In this document: positions 7,976-15,199 of the stretch, piece after piece
How positions within the stretch are numbered: the first letter of the stretch is position 1
How the letters are laid out: every line of letters starts with the position of its first letter
Assembly: GCF_025639805.1 (NCBI RefSeq)
Contig: NZ_CP106735.1
Span: 3,629,501 to 3,693,500 of the forward strand
Direction: 5' to 3'
Origin: Reichenbachiella carrageenanivorans
GTDB lineage: Bacteria; Bacteroidota; Bacteroidia; Cytophagales; Cyclobacteriaceae
DNA: 64,000 nt
Notes under the pieces: generated by a model
What the model was told of the DNA's origin: nothing
Seen by the model: only the letters and a program-made list of their open reading frames with translations
Databases searched by the model: none
Program-made: the position numbers and the translations under genes

Positions 7976-8987
7976 AATGCCTATGCATAACTTTAGCTAA
8001 GTTAGGAATTGTATATTTATTAAGACCACTTTCATCATCGTTCACCAAATCATTCATAAAATCCTTAACTTGTTGATTAGAAGGGTTTTCTTTTCTTACC
8101 TTTTTAAAAATCTGACAGTAGTTTGATCTTAGATTTAGATGCATTTCATGAGCGGAATCTTTCAATAGTGAAGCATTGATGATATTCCTATCATCAATTT
8201 GCTTTATACGAAATTCTGATTCCCTGTAATTTATATTGCTAAGAATCTGAGTTTTGTCAATAGAATAGACTTCACCAAAGTCGAATTGTGTTTGTGTATT
8301 TGTACAATACAGACAAACTATAAACTCATTTATCATTGAAACACAGGGTATGCTCACATCATTATGAGTATAAATCATATTTCCAGAGGATTCACCTTCG
8401 AGCATAGGCGCATAAAAAACACTCATTGGAAACGTCTCAATTTCTGATCTATACTTACTGAGGTTATTTAATAGTTCCTTTTTTTCACTCGACAAGGTTT
8501 TATTTATAAGTCTTTTTAATCGCCGAGCTAAAACTGGGTTTAGATTACAATTGTGTTTGTTTGAGTAATGTAAACGAAGAAGAATGGAGTAAAAAAGTAT
8601 TCTAAACTGCAAGCCATTTTGGTAGGTGAGAATTTCACAATTTGACTTTTGGCAAAAGGTTGATTTGAAATCAACAGCACAACTCCCTTCCAAAACACCT
8701 AATTTACTTTCGCATTGCGAGCAAAGAAGATTGTCAATTACAAATAAGTTCGTGTTTTTATCTATCTCCTCATCGGTCAATTCTCTATTAAAAACCTCTT
8801 CAATTGTACTTGTAGAGACTTCACGTCCAATATATTTTTCTACATAACCCAGAGAAGAAATTTTAAAGCCAATTTCATTATCTCTTTTTCCAATCATTGT
8901 ATTTAACATAAATGCGGGAACCATGTGAGAGCCCAATTGATTGGCTTCTCTTTTTTTACATAAGCAGCATGAAATCATAATTGACAA
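7965..8987 (-). CDS. HNH-like zinc-binding protein (CxxC...SHxxP type)
   Basis: This 340-residue protein has an N-terminal CCLCKK (Cys7/Cys10), then GSHMVPAFML with His21, and a second zinc pair CSQC (Cys89/Cys92). CxxC, SH-h-hP and CxxC in this order is seen in HNH-related proteins found in mobile and defence regions (recollection). No full HNH core (H-N-H) is clear, so nuclease activity is uncertain. The C-terminal 240 residues are unrecognised. It is the last gene of the leftward operon, 40 bases after the PD-(D/E)XK-like gene. Its stop lies in the tail of the boundary repeat. The start could be Met1 or Met4. Confidence 0.6.
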   Translation of the reverse strand: MSIMISCCLCKKREANQLGSHMVPAFMLNTMIGKRDNEIGFKISSLGYVEKYIGREVSTSTIEEVFNRELTDEEIDKNTNLFVIDNLLCSQCESKLGVLEGSCAVDFKSTFCQKSNCEILTYQNGLQFRILFYSILLRLHYSNKHNCNLNPVLARRLKRLINKTLSSEKKELLNNLSKYRSEIETFPMSVFYAPMLEGESSGNMIYTHNDVSIPCVSMINEFIVCLYCTNTQTQFDFGEVYSIDKTQILSNINYRESEFRIKQIDDRNIINASLLKDSAHEMHLNLRSNYCQIFKKVRKENPSNQQVKDFMNDLVNDDESGLNKYTIPNLAKVMHRHLIS

Positions 8988-9027
8988 AGGAGGAAAAAAA
9001 TAGATGTATAACGAATTTTAGTAAGGC

Positions 9028-9639
9028 TCAATTTTGATCTGGGTTCATATCTTTGACTAAATCTTCTATTATTTCATCAATGGATTCATCATCATCTTTG
9101 ATTTTTTGACTTGAACAATTTTTGTAAGAAGAAAAAATAAGCCCATTTAAAGGGTGCAATGTATATTCATGATTGTAAATTCTAATAAACTGTTGGAGAT
9201 ATAGCATACCATAAAAGCTATCATTTTCTGTCCATTTTAAATGTCGTCCAACTAGATGACAATGAATTCGAAAAGTGCCCTTTTTAAGAAGTCCACTGGT
9301 TACTTCCCATCTCTTTAAATAGTTTTCAACATAATTCCTATACCTCAATACCAGACCCAATGATAGGTAAGCTACATCGTCTTTTTTCAACTCAAATATA
9401 TGAAGATCAAAGTACTTTTTATTCTTTAACTCAGTAGAATGACTGACTAAAATATCAGCTATATGATGTTCTCCTAACTCTTTCTCTTTATAGAGTTTCA
9501 AATTGGAAATAATAGATTTATCTCCTATCGCATAAGTTATAAGCTCTTTTTCAATTAATGTTCGATTTTCTTCATCTACCAATAGTAGGGAATCTCTCAA
9601 ATCTGCTTCTGAGTAAAAAAATGTATCTACGTTTGTCAT
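9028..9639 (-). CDS. Predicted PD-(D/E)XK-fold nuclease-like protein
   Basis: In this 203-residue protein, HHIADILVSH (Asp62) is followed about 20 residues later by FDLHIFELKKD (Glu83, Lys85). This D-xn-E-x-K spacing on two predicted beta strands is the active-site signature of the PD-(D/E)XK fold. It is followed by a helix with an aromatic pair (LGLVLRYRNYVE), as in that fold. The C-terminus is very acidic (KDDDESIDEIIEDL). A DNA-cutting role is inference from this signature. It sits 11 bases after the zinc-ribbon gene in the leftward operon. AT-rich codon use matches the island, not the core genes. Confidence 0.55.
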   Translation of the reverse strand: MTNVDTFFYSEADLRDSLLLVDEENRTLIEKELITYAIGDKSIISNLKLYKEKELGEHHIADILVSHSTELKNKKYFDLHIFELKKDDVAYLSLGLVLRYRNYVENYLKRWEVTSGLLKKGTFRIHCHLVGRHLKWTENDSFYGMLYLQQFIRIYNHEYTLHPLNGLIFSSYKNCSSQKIKDDDESIDEIIEDLVKDMNPDQN

Positions 9640-9650
9640 GCACTCTAAAT

Positions 9651-9875
9651 TTATTTGCCAAATGATTTTAATGTTCTTTCTAAATCCTTAAAAGCTTTAT
9701 TCATCTCTCTAACACCTTTCTTAGCTGATCCTCTAGAATCCTGAAGCTGAATATCTTGAGAACAAGAATTACACCTTACTATTTGTTGTCTTGAGACCTG
9801 ATCTAAACTGATTTTAATTGACCTCCGACAATTAGGACATTTCATGTCAATTTTCTGTTTTCCAATATCTATCAT
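9651..9875 (-). CDS. Small zinc-ribbon protein
   Basis: This 74-residue protein has two CxxC knuckles, CPNC (Cys13/Cys16) and CNSC (Cys35/Cys38), 18 residues apart. That is a classical zinc ribbon able to bind nucleic acid or protein. A basic, helical tail (FKDLERTLKSF) follows. It lies between the DUF1883 gene (11-base gap) and the nuclease-like gene (11-base gap), so it is cotranscribed. Met11 (MKCPNC) is an alternative start. It is likely an adaptor within the module, by position only. Confidence 0.6.
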   Translation of the reverse strand: MIDIGKQKIDMKCPNCRRSIKISLDQVSRQQIVRCNSCSQDIQLQDSRGSAKKGVREMNKAFKDLERTLKSFGK

Positions 9876-9886
9876 TTCCTATTCAT

Positions 9887-10144
9887 TTAAATCACATTAA
9901 CAGAAGCCCTAACTGTTCCTCCATAACCACCTGTATCAATTACAAGGTGCCATCTACCCGAACAGGGAGGAGAAAGATTAAATGGTGATCGTTTTGCTAA
10001 ACCGCCATAATAACTATATCTGCTTCCAGACCTGTACTTTTGAAAGTTAGAAGTGTCTAGAAGAACCACATTTGCTTGTTTGTCTAATGTTACTTGCACA
10101 CAATCATTTTGTGTCAAATCAAATTCGTAGTGTAAAAATTTCAT
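9887..10144 (-). CDS. DUF1883 domain protein
   Basis: This 85-residue protein is essentially one DUF1883 domain: MKFLHYEFDL at the start, a central SYYGGLAKRSPFNL, and the ending GRWHLVIDTGGYGGTVRASV. DUF1883 is a small beta domain often found fused to or next to TIR and other putative defence effectors, where it may sense a ligand (family knowledge; no function proven). Its ATG overlaps the TGA of the preceding 49-residue gene (ATGA), showing translational coupling. No TIR domain is seen in this window. Confidence 0.82.
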   Translation of the reverse strand: MKFLHYEFDLTQNDCVQVTLDKQANVVLLDTSNFQKYRSGSRYSYYGGLAKRSPFNLSPPCSGRWHLVIDTGGYGGTVRASVNVI

Positions 10145-10290
10145 TTTTGAAATGCTTTTGAAATTGCTGAAATAACCAATACAAAACTTGCTATGGTCGC
10201 TAGGCCATTCACCAGCTCTGCATTTTCATCGTAAACTTTTGCGCACCAATCCTTAAAACAGATTTGCGCTTCACTTCTTTTGTTTCTCAT
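10141..10290 (-). CDS. 49-residue single-pass membrane peptide
   Basis: This short gene has ATG at 10290 and TGA overlapping the DUF1883 start codon. The product starts MRNKRSEAQICFKDW and has one hydrophobic segment (LATIASFVLVISAIS), so it probably has a single membrane helix near its C-terminus. The 4-base overlap with the next gene and AT-rich codons argue that it is real. Function is unknown; a membrane anchor or pore-forming partner of the DUF1883 protein is a speculation worth testing. Confidence 0.6.
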   Translation of the reverse strand: MRNKRSEAQICFKDWCAKVYDENAELVNGLATIASFVLVISAISKAFQK

Positions 10291-10308
10291 AATCGTAAAA
10301 TTTAATTG

Positions 10309-10479
10309 TTACTTTTCTTTTCTAACTCCTTTGAATTTTCCTCCTGTCGTCTTTACATCCATGAACTGACCATTCTCGGTATTTCGTTTGACATAGAGAC
10401 CAGTTTTAGGGTTCTCAAATTGTGTTCTATTTTTAACAGCACCCTTTCTGCTGTTATCTTTTGGAGGATTTGTTGCCAT
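10309..10479 (-). CDS. 56-residue conserved small protein (MATNPPK family)
   Basis: This short gene from ATG at 10479 ends at TAA 19 bases before the next gene start. The product begins MATNPPKDNSRKGAVKNRTQ, carries NPKTGLYVKRNTENGQFMD and ends KFKGVRKEK. I recall this as a widespread small basic family in many bacteria, with the same Asn-Pro-Pro-Lys start, a (V/K)KR(D/N)xxxGxFxDVK core and FKGVRKE end. Its role is not known. It is the first gene of the leftward module. The opposite-strand ORF covering it is a shadow. Confidence 0.75.
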   Translation of the reverse strand: MATNPPKDNSRKGAVKNRTQFENPKTGLYVKRNTENGQFMDVKTTGGKFKGVRKEK

Positions 10480-10591
10480 AATTTTTAATCTTTAATAATT
10501 GAATATAGAAGCGAATCGCACTTGCGTTTTACGCCATATTTTAAATAACTTGTTTGTCTATATGAACTCATGCTACTGTCGAATAAAAAGT

Positions 10592-10615
10592 TGCCATTGA
10601 TGTGGCATTTTTTTT
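10592..10615 (+). terminator. Terminator-like hairpin in the leader of the sigma-like operon
   Basis: A stem TGCCA / TGGCA (10592-10596 and 10603-10607, 6-base loop) is followed by a run of eight T. It lies about 33 bases upstream of the proposed sigma-factor start, in the 168-base gap between the divergent operons. No gene upstream on this strand needs ending, so it may be an attenuator in the operon leader or the end of a short RNA (inference). The stem is only 5 bp. Confidence 0.45.
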
Positions 10616-10647
10616 AAAGTTGTTAGCATATATGAATAATAACTTAC

Positions 10648-11226
10648 TTGTCTATTCTTGAAATGAGAGATAATGGAGATGATCATTGGGAACCCATTCT
10701 GCGTGTGTTAGTAGCTTATGCCTACGCATTACTCGATGACGACATGCCGAAACTAGAAAGGGCAGAATTAGCTAAAGACTTTGCCGTTGAAACTATTACC
10801 AAGCACCTAGAGAATGAAGGGAAATTTGATCCCAATCGAAATTCGAATTTGACTTGGTACTTGAAATACAGTATTCTTCGTCAACTAATATCTAATTTTC
10901 AAAAGTCTTCTTATAAAAGGAAACAAGTTAATCTGCATGGTCAAGATAATGAGGATGCGATTTTAGAATCATTATATATTGAGGAATTTGATTTAGACGG
11001 TAAAATTGATGCAGATAAAATTTTATTACAAATCGAAAGAACGATTGAAGATGATGTAGAATTGTTGCCAATATTTAGAGCCAGGTACTATCAGGATTCA
11101 AAAAGAAGTGAAATTTGCGGTGATCTCAATATTAGTCCTGATGAGTACAATAATCGAATGAAAAGGCTGAAGAGGCTTTCTAAGCCAATATTTGCGTCAT
11201 TTATATCCAATAAAAAGGTATCATGA
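10648..11226 (+). CDS. Sigma-70-like (ECF-type) protein
   Basis: About 190 residues. Residues 35-90 look like sigma region 2: AKDFAVETITKHL, then LTWYLKYSILRQLISNF and a basic SYKRK. The C-terminus RSEICGDLNISPDEYNNRMKRLKR looks like the region-4 helix-turn-helix. It would direct RNA polymerase to particular promoters or act as a DNA-binding switch. The start is uncertain: TTG at 10648 or ATG at 10663 in the same frame. An ATG at 10632 is out of frame. It overlaps the next gene by 4 bases (ATGA). A sigma-like gene at the head of an operon ending in a nuclease is unusual and suggests self-regulation. Confidence 0.65.
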   Translation: MSILEMRDNGDDHWEPILRVLVAYAYALLDDDMPKLERAELAKDFAVETITKHLENEGKFDPNRNSNLTWYLKYSILRQLISNFQKSSYKRKQVNLHGQDNEDAILESLYIEEFDLDGKIDADKILLQIERTIEDDVELLPIFRARYYQDSKRSEICGDLNISPDEYNNRMKRLKRLSKPIFASFISNKKVS

Positions 11227-11975
11227 AAAGCAACGATAGAAATAAGGAGTACAAAAAAATGATCCATGATGTTGCTGAAGCAGTTAGTAGTAACGTTAAA
11301 TCTGCTAATGAATACATGGAAGAAGAAGGTATTGATTTTGACAGTTTGATTTCATCAGGAATGAAATCCATTCAAAGAATTCAAAAAACTAAAACAAACT
11401 CAATAGAACTAAATAAACAACAATTATATTTTCGCAGAGTAGTGCTAGCTGGTGAAATAGCAAGGAAACTATATGCAGAATTCACATTTGGTCATGTGAA
11501 ATTTCAAAAACTGATGTTCTTATGTGAGAAAATATGTGAGTATAATCTTCAAGATCGATACTTAAAACAAGCAGCAGGACCAATGGATCATAAGTTCATG
11601 CATTCAATTGATAAGGAATTTAAAAAGCAGAATTGGTTTGATGTAACAAGAGAAGGGAAATATAAAAAATTCACTTATCATCCATTATCAGGTCTTTCAA
11701 AACAGGAAGAGTACTATTCTCGATACTATTCAATGTATGATGATAAAATTCAGTGGTTACTACAAATCTTTAAATCTACGAAAACTGATAAAGTTGAGTT
11801 AGTAGCTACACTATTTGCTTGTTGGGAAGAGGCATTGCAAAATAATGAACTTGTAAGTGATAGGTTATTGATTGCAAAGGTGTATAAGTGGTCGAAAGAA
11901 AAAATAAAATTTAAAGAAGCAGAGATCATAAAATCTATACGATGGATGGAAGAAAATGATCTCTTTCCTCATTAA
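11223..11975 (+). CDS. Helical protein resembling restriction-subunit C-terminal / Panacea-like module
   Basis: In this 250-residue soluble protein, residues 85-122 (FTFGHVKFQKLMFLCEKIC, then KQAAGPMD) and a later EL-VATLFACWEE segment match a helical module. I recall that module at the C-terminus of some Bacteroidota restriction specificity or type IIG proteins. It is also loosely similar to Panacea/SocA-like antitoxins (FxKLxKLLFL pattern). No catalytic motif is visible. The start codon overlaps the stop of the sigma-like gene, so the two are coupled in translation. It could be the regulator or antitoxin half of the module. The assignment is tentative. Confidence 0.45.
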   Translation: MKSNDRNKEYKKMIHDVAEAVSSNVKSANEYMEEEGIDFDSLISSGMKSIQRIQKTKTNSIELNKQQLYFRRVVLAGEIARKLYAEFTFGHVKFQKLMFLCEKICEYNLQDRYLKQAAGPMDHKFMHSIDKEFKKQNWFDVTREGKYKKFTYHPLSGLSKQEEYYSRYYSMYDDKIQWLLQIFKSTKTDKVELVATLFACWEEALQNNELVSDRLLIAKVYKWSKEKIKFKEAEIIKSIRWMEENDLFPH

Positions 11976-11990
11976 TCTTAAAACGTCCTT

Positions 11991-12446
11991 GTGAACAATT
12001 GGTCTCAACTCCGTCCATTATCCAAGCTAGATCAACTAGCCGAGACCATTATGAAATCAGCTTTTTTGTTGTCTGAAAATCACAACGTTATTCAAAGCTA
12101 TTTAAACCACAAAGGAGCTAATTTCAAGATACATAATAGAGTAGGGGAGTCAGAGTATGATATTCTATGTCGCCAGATCAATATTGAGAAAACTAACTAT
12201 GCTTTTGTGCCAAAATCTGATCTTGAAAGAGGTTTGAGAGATGATCTTTGGGTCGGACTTGTACTATTTATCGATGGGGAAAAGCCAAGTAAGTATCTGT
12301 TTTCTAGTACAGTTTGGAATGAACCAAATCAATTATTTACTGATACATCAGTGAAGAATCCAGAATACGGGATTAATCTGAATAAGTATACAATGAAGGA
12401 ATTTGTAGAGAAATATGCCTTTGAGAAAATGATATTGGAACTATGA
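11991..12446 (+). CDS. Unknown 151-residue island protein
   Basis: This starts at GTG, 15 bases after the previous stop, and ends in an ATGA overlap with the GIY-YIG gene. No signal or membrane segment is present. Features include YDILCRQINIEK, FVPKSDLERGLRDDLWVGLVLFID and a C-terminal EFVEKYAFEKM helix. The alternating strands and charged residues look like a compact alpha/beta fold, but I do not recognise a family. Tight coupling on both sides indicates a fixed partner of the sigma-like, helical and GIY-YIG proteins. Confidence 0.6.
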   Translation: MNNWSQLRPLSKLDQLAETIMKSAFLLSENHNVIQSYLNHKGANFKIHNRVGESEYDILCRQINIEKTNYAFVPKSDLERGLRDDLWVGLVLFIDGEKPSKYLFSSTVWNEPNQLFTDTSVKNPEYGINLNKYTMKEFVEKYAFEKMILEL

Positions 12447-12982
12447 TCAAATCTAGCCCTAAGTCTCATACTAGTACATTCGAAGAACTTGCAGTAATCT
12501 TTGATTCTTGGTTAAATGACTGGAGGCCGATTGATAACAGCCTAAAAATTGAGGAGTACTTCGGTAAGGGTTATGGTGTTAAAAGAAGCCTTCAAAAGCT
12601 TCACAAGTTTGAAAAAGTTAAATTAAAAAACGATTTTAAAGGGATCTATCTATTCCTAAAAAATGGTAAACCATTCTACACAGGAATATCGAAGCATGTA
12701 ATTGAGAGAATAAATCAACATGTGAAAGGAACTAACCACTTTTCATCTTCACTGAGCTACAGGATTGGAGCTGATGAATATTTGAATCGAAATGGAGAAT
12801 CTCATACAGGAGGTCGTGAGGGATTAGACTTTGAAAAATACGCAGAGCCTGCAAAGAGTGAATTGATTAAATGTGAAGTGTCTTTGTTTCGAGTGGAAAA
12901 AGATCTTGATTTATACTTATTTGAGGTTTACATAGCTATGAAGCTCAAGACCCTTTATTATAATGAGTTTAGGACTCATTAA
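12443..12982 (+). CDS. GIY-YIG nuclease-domain protein
   Basis: In this 179-residue protein the GIY-YIG fold is visible: GIYLF at 67-71, FYTGISKHVIERINQH at 78-93 (GIY-YTG with the catalytic Arg89 and His93), and a Glu in the later helix LYLFEVYIAMKL. This family cuts DNA in homing, repair and restriction enzymes. The N-terminal 60 residues are extra and may contact target DNA or the partner. It overlaps the upstream gene by 4 bases. Its last codons lie inside a perfect inverted repeat. It is the probable effector of the rightward operon (inference). Confidence 0.82.
   Translation: MIKSSPKSHTSTFEELAVIFDSWLNDWRPIDNSLKIEEYFGKGYGVKRSLQKLHKFEKVKLKNDFKGIYLFLKNGKPFYTGISKHVIERINQHVKGTNHFSSSLSYRIGADEYLNRNGESHTGGREGLDFEKYAEPAKSELIKCEVSLFRVEKDLDLYLFEVYIAMKLKTLYYNEFRTH
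12961..12981 (+). repeat. 8-bp perfect inverted repeat over the GIY-YIG stop codon
   Basis: TAATGAGT / ACTCATTA with a 5-base loop covers the last codons and stop of the GIY-YIG gene. No T-run follows; instead the boundary word TATGTTAAAT begins 5 bases later at 12986. It may slow transcription or mark a recombination junction. Function is unknown. Confidence 0.6.
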
Positions 12983-12986
12983 TATT

Positions 12987-13464
12987 ATGTTAAATAGATG
13001 TATAGGTGAAATAGTAATAATAGGTACATCTCATAGTGAAGGAGGTGCTAATAATTCAGATGAGCTAACCAAACTCATAAATGAAATATCACCCGAAGTA
13101 ATATTCTGTGAAGCTGCCCCCAATCTTTTTCCAAAAATGATGGAGGCAACTAGGTTTATCATACTTAAATAGCCAAGACTGTGACCAAATCAACAGAGAC
13201 AAATACACAATGGAAATGTCTTTTATCAATCGTGCAAACAATAAAGAGTTAACTCATTTTTATCAAGATTGGTTGACATGGAATGATGATCGTGAGAATC
13301 ATTGGATTCAGAGAATATATGAACAGGCTGAATTCAAGCCATTCACTAAAGCAGTCTTTCTTGTAGGGATAGCTCATCGCACACGATTGATGGATAAGCT
13401 TAATAATAAGGCAACAGGTAGTAACAACGTTTTAGACTGGAACTATTACTACAACAATTCCTAA
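12987..13464 (+). pseudogene. Broken TraB/PrgY-like protein gene
   Basis: The first part (ATG at 12987, inside the TATGTTAAAT word) gives IVIIGTSHSEGGANNS and EVIFCEAAPNLF, then a stop at 13172. A +1 shift near 13150 restores a frame reading LGLSYLNSQDCDQINRDKY, then MEMSFINRANNK and, at the end, KAVFLVGIAHRTRLMDKL. GT-x-H, a Glu-Ala-x-Pro motif and a C-terminal G-x-A-H are typical of the TraB/PrgY-like (GTxH) fold. Joined, it has only about 160 residues against 250 or more usual, so the middle is also deleted. Either real decay or a sequencing slip plus deletion would explain it. Confidence 0.6.
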
Positions 13465-13613
13465 TCTCTGAGAATCTCATATTTGAAATTTAATTAATCA
13501 TATATTCGAATAGTGAAAAATTGCGTGCTAGGATTTTATTTGAACTAACAAAAGCAGACACAGTGTCCAGCACACAAACTGTATTGTGTTATATAATTTA
13601 TATTATGTTAAAT
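13465..13613. repeat. Diverged third copy of the island boundary sequence
   Basis: Positions 13468-13487 match 7639-7658 of repeat copy 2 at 18 of 20 positions, followed by a shared CGAAT-nn-TGAA. The segment ends with TATGTTAAAT at 13604-13613, as the other boundaries do. In between is a short palindrome GACACAGTGTC (13558-13568). No gene was seen here. It appears to mark the right edge of the accessory island; beyond it the DNA becomes less AT-rich. Confidence 0.5.
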
Positions 13614-13692
13614 AAAGAATTGAGAAATACTGCCCTATGATTCATTACGGATACTTTGTGAAAAACTTTATAACTCTGAACAGCACTATTGG

Positions 13693-14304
13693 TTATAACA
13701 AAACCCGGGGTCCATCTTTTAGCAAGTCTTGAAATGCTGGCGGTCCAACCAGTTCGTCTTTGAGTTTATTAAACTCATCTATGGTTTCGTTTGATAATAA
13801 GTTGACAACCGCATCGAGTGCTTCACTGCTGATCATATAAGGATAATCTCCCATCACCAGCTGATCGCCCAGACACTGTGCATAGATCTGACATTCGCCA
13901 ATGGCTGTGACGTGCTTATCCGTTACCAAACAATGACCCATCCACAAATCCAAATCATCATATAACTCGTGCGCCACTAAATATTGTCGGCGACTGACGT
14001 CTACATGCTCCATAAAGAACTGATTGATATTGGCTAGAGAAGATTTTGAAATTTTATTCTTATGTGTGTCCATGCATTTGAAACACATCGCATACTCAAA
14101 TATGGTAGCATACGCTTGGTATCCCAGATGTGGTTTGATCGCCTTTTCTATAAAATACGGTGATTGGTTCTCTAGCAAATCTTGCTCGCACGATATGCAG
14201 TGCCTCATCATTGCTCCTGTCAGGTCATCAAAAAATACTTTCGGAATCGGTCGATGGTTTGTTGGCTGATCTGGAGAGTCATTATTCGTGTTTCTGATAG
14301 TCAT
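13693..14304 (-). CDS. Conserved Cytophagales protein with cysteine pairs, unknown function
   Basis: This 203-residue protein has no signal peptide. It carries HCISCEQDL near residue 35 and AMCFKCMD near residue 73, two CxxC pairs that could bind one metal ion. The rest is rich in hydrophobic and acidic residues (LYDDLDLWMGHCLVTDKH). I do not recognise a named domain. It is the last gene of a leftward operon, 13 bases after the phosphatase-like gene. Base composition is typical of the flanking genome rather than the island. Confidence 0.7.
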   Translation of the reverse strand: MTIRNTNNDSPDQPTNHRPIPKVFFDDLTGAMMRHCISCEQDLLENQSPYFIEKAIKPHLGYQAYATIFEYAMCFKCMDTHKNKISKSSLANINQFFMEHVDVSRRQYLVAHELYDDLDLWMGHCLVTDKHVTAIGECQIYAQCLGDQLVMGDYPYMISSEALDAVVNLLSNETIDEFNKLKDELVGPPAFQDLLKDGPRVLL

Positions 14305-14317
14305 GATGAACTGCTTA

Positions 14318-15199
14318 TTAGAGTATTACCTGTTGCCCCAAACTTAGCAATTCCTTGTGTAATACTTCATTCGTGGCATATATCACGCCGTGTGTATTCA
14401 TGTATGGAGAATCCTTGCGATTTAGCGCAAGTAGTTGTCCGTGTATGTCTGTGGCCTGTGCGCCGAGTTCGTGGTAGATCAGGCTAGTGGCTGCGTAGTC
14501 CCAAATACAGCCACCACCGCGATTGGGTTTGGGTAGTTTGAAATAGCACCCACTGCCTAGTGTCAACAAGCCCAAGGCATTCATCACGGCGCCATATCCC
14601 GTGTGTATTTGATAATCAGCAAAACCCAAACGTGTACACAGCGTCTGTAGCGCTTCACGTGTCGACTCATAAGATATGGAGGTTGTAAAACTCCGATCAA
14701 AATGGACATGTAGGCGATCAGTTGCCACGGGCAAAGTTAGCGGCTGGTCACCCTTGAGGCTGCCCTTTCCTTTGATCGCCTGATAGATCTGCTGGTGATA
14801 TGGATCAGCTACCACTCCCAATACAGACTCGCCAGATCTTGCCACTAGCGCAATCGACACGGCATAGCCTGGTTCGCCTAGCGTAAACGGCAGCGTACCG
14901 TCTAGCGGATCTATACACCAGAAATAATCTTTGATCAGCCGCGAACCATCGTCGGCAGACTCCTCCGACAGCCAGCCTAAATCGTATGTGGCTAAGGTAG
15001 CTTTCAGCTGCGCCCAGATAATCCGCTGACTGCCCAAGTCAATCTCTGTGACTACCTGAGTTGCCAGGCTGTCTACACCAGCTTTGTATGAAATCTCATG
15101 TGAGAGTTGGACTTGCTCACGGATATAGGCTGAAGCATCCTGAGCGGCAGTTTTGGCAAGTGCAGCCAATGTGTATAGATCGCCTGTGGTCAGTTTCAT
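14318..15199 (-). CDS. Inositol-monophosphatase-family phosphatase
   Basis: This 293-residue enzyme shows the metal-binding signature [11 protein letters not shown], an upstream acidic LSEES (first metal-ligand Glu) and the C-terminal [10 protein letters not shown], where the Asp activates water. The family removes phosphate from inositol phosphates, 3'-phosphoadenosine nucleotides or sugar phosphates using magnesium and is lithium-sensitive. Which substrate applies here cannot be told. The start overlaps the stop of the phosphotransferase gene by 4 bases, so a kinase and a phosphatase are coupled. That may mean they act on the same small phosphorylated metabolite (inference). Confidence 0.85.
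   Translation of the reverse strand: MKLTTGDLYTLAALAKTAAQDASAYIREQVQLSHEISYKAGVDSLATQVVTEIDLGSQRIIWAQLKATLATYDLGWLSEESADDGSRLIKDYFWCIDPLDGTLPFTLGEPGYAVSIALVARSGESVLGVVADPYHQQIYQAIKGKGSLKGDQPLTLPVATDRLHVHFDRSFTTSISYESTREALQTLCTRLGFADYQIHTGYGAVMNALGLLTLGSGCYFKLPKPNRGGGCIWDYAATSLIYHELGAQATDIHGQLLALNRKDSPYMNTHGVIYATNEVLHKELLSLGQQVIL

Noticed and set aside
7864..8076. A 70-codon forward ORF overlapping the repeat tail and the HNH-like gene end
   Set aside because: It crosses the boundary repeat, has no ribosome-binding context and is antisense to a better-supported gene.
10306..10488. A 60-codon forward ORF near the divergent promoter
   Set aside because: The reverse strand encodes the conserved MATNPPK small protein over the same bases.
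3600..13613. A true integron cassette array
   Set aside because: No integron integrase is in the window, the site at 12986 lacks an attC-length stem, and several genes are in operons rather than single-gene cassettes. It is kept only as an analogy.
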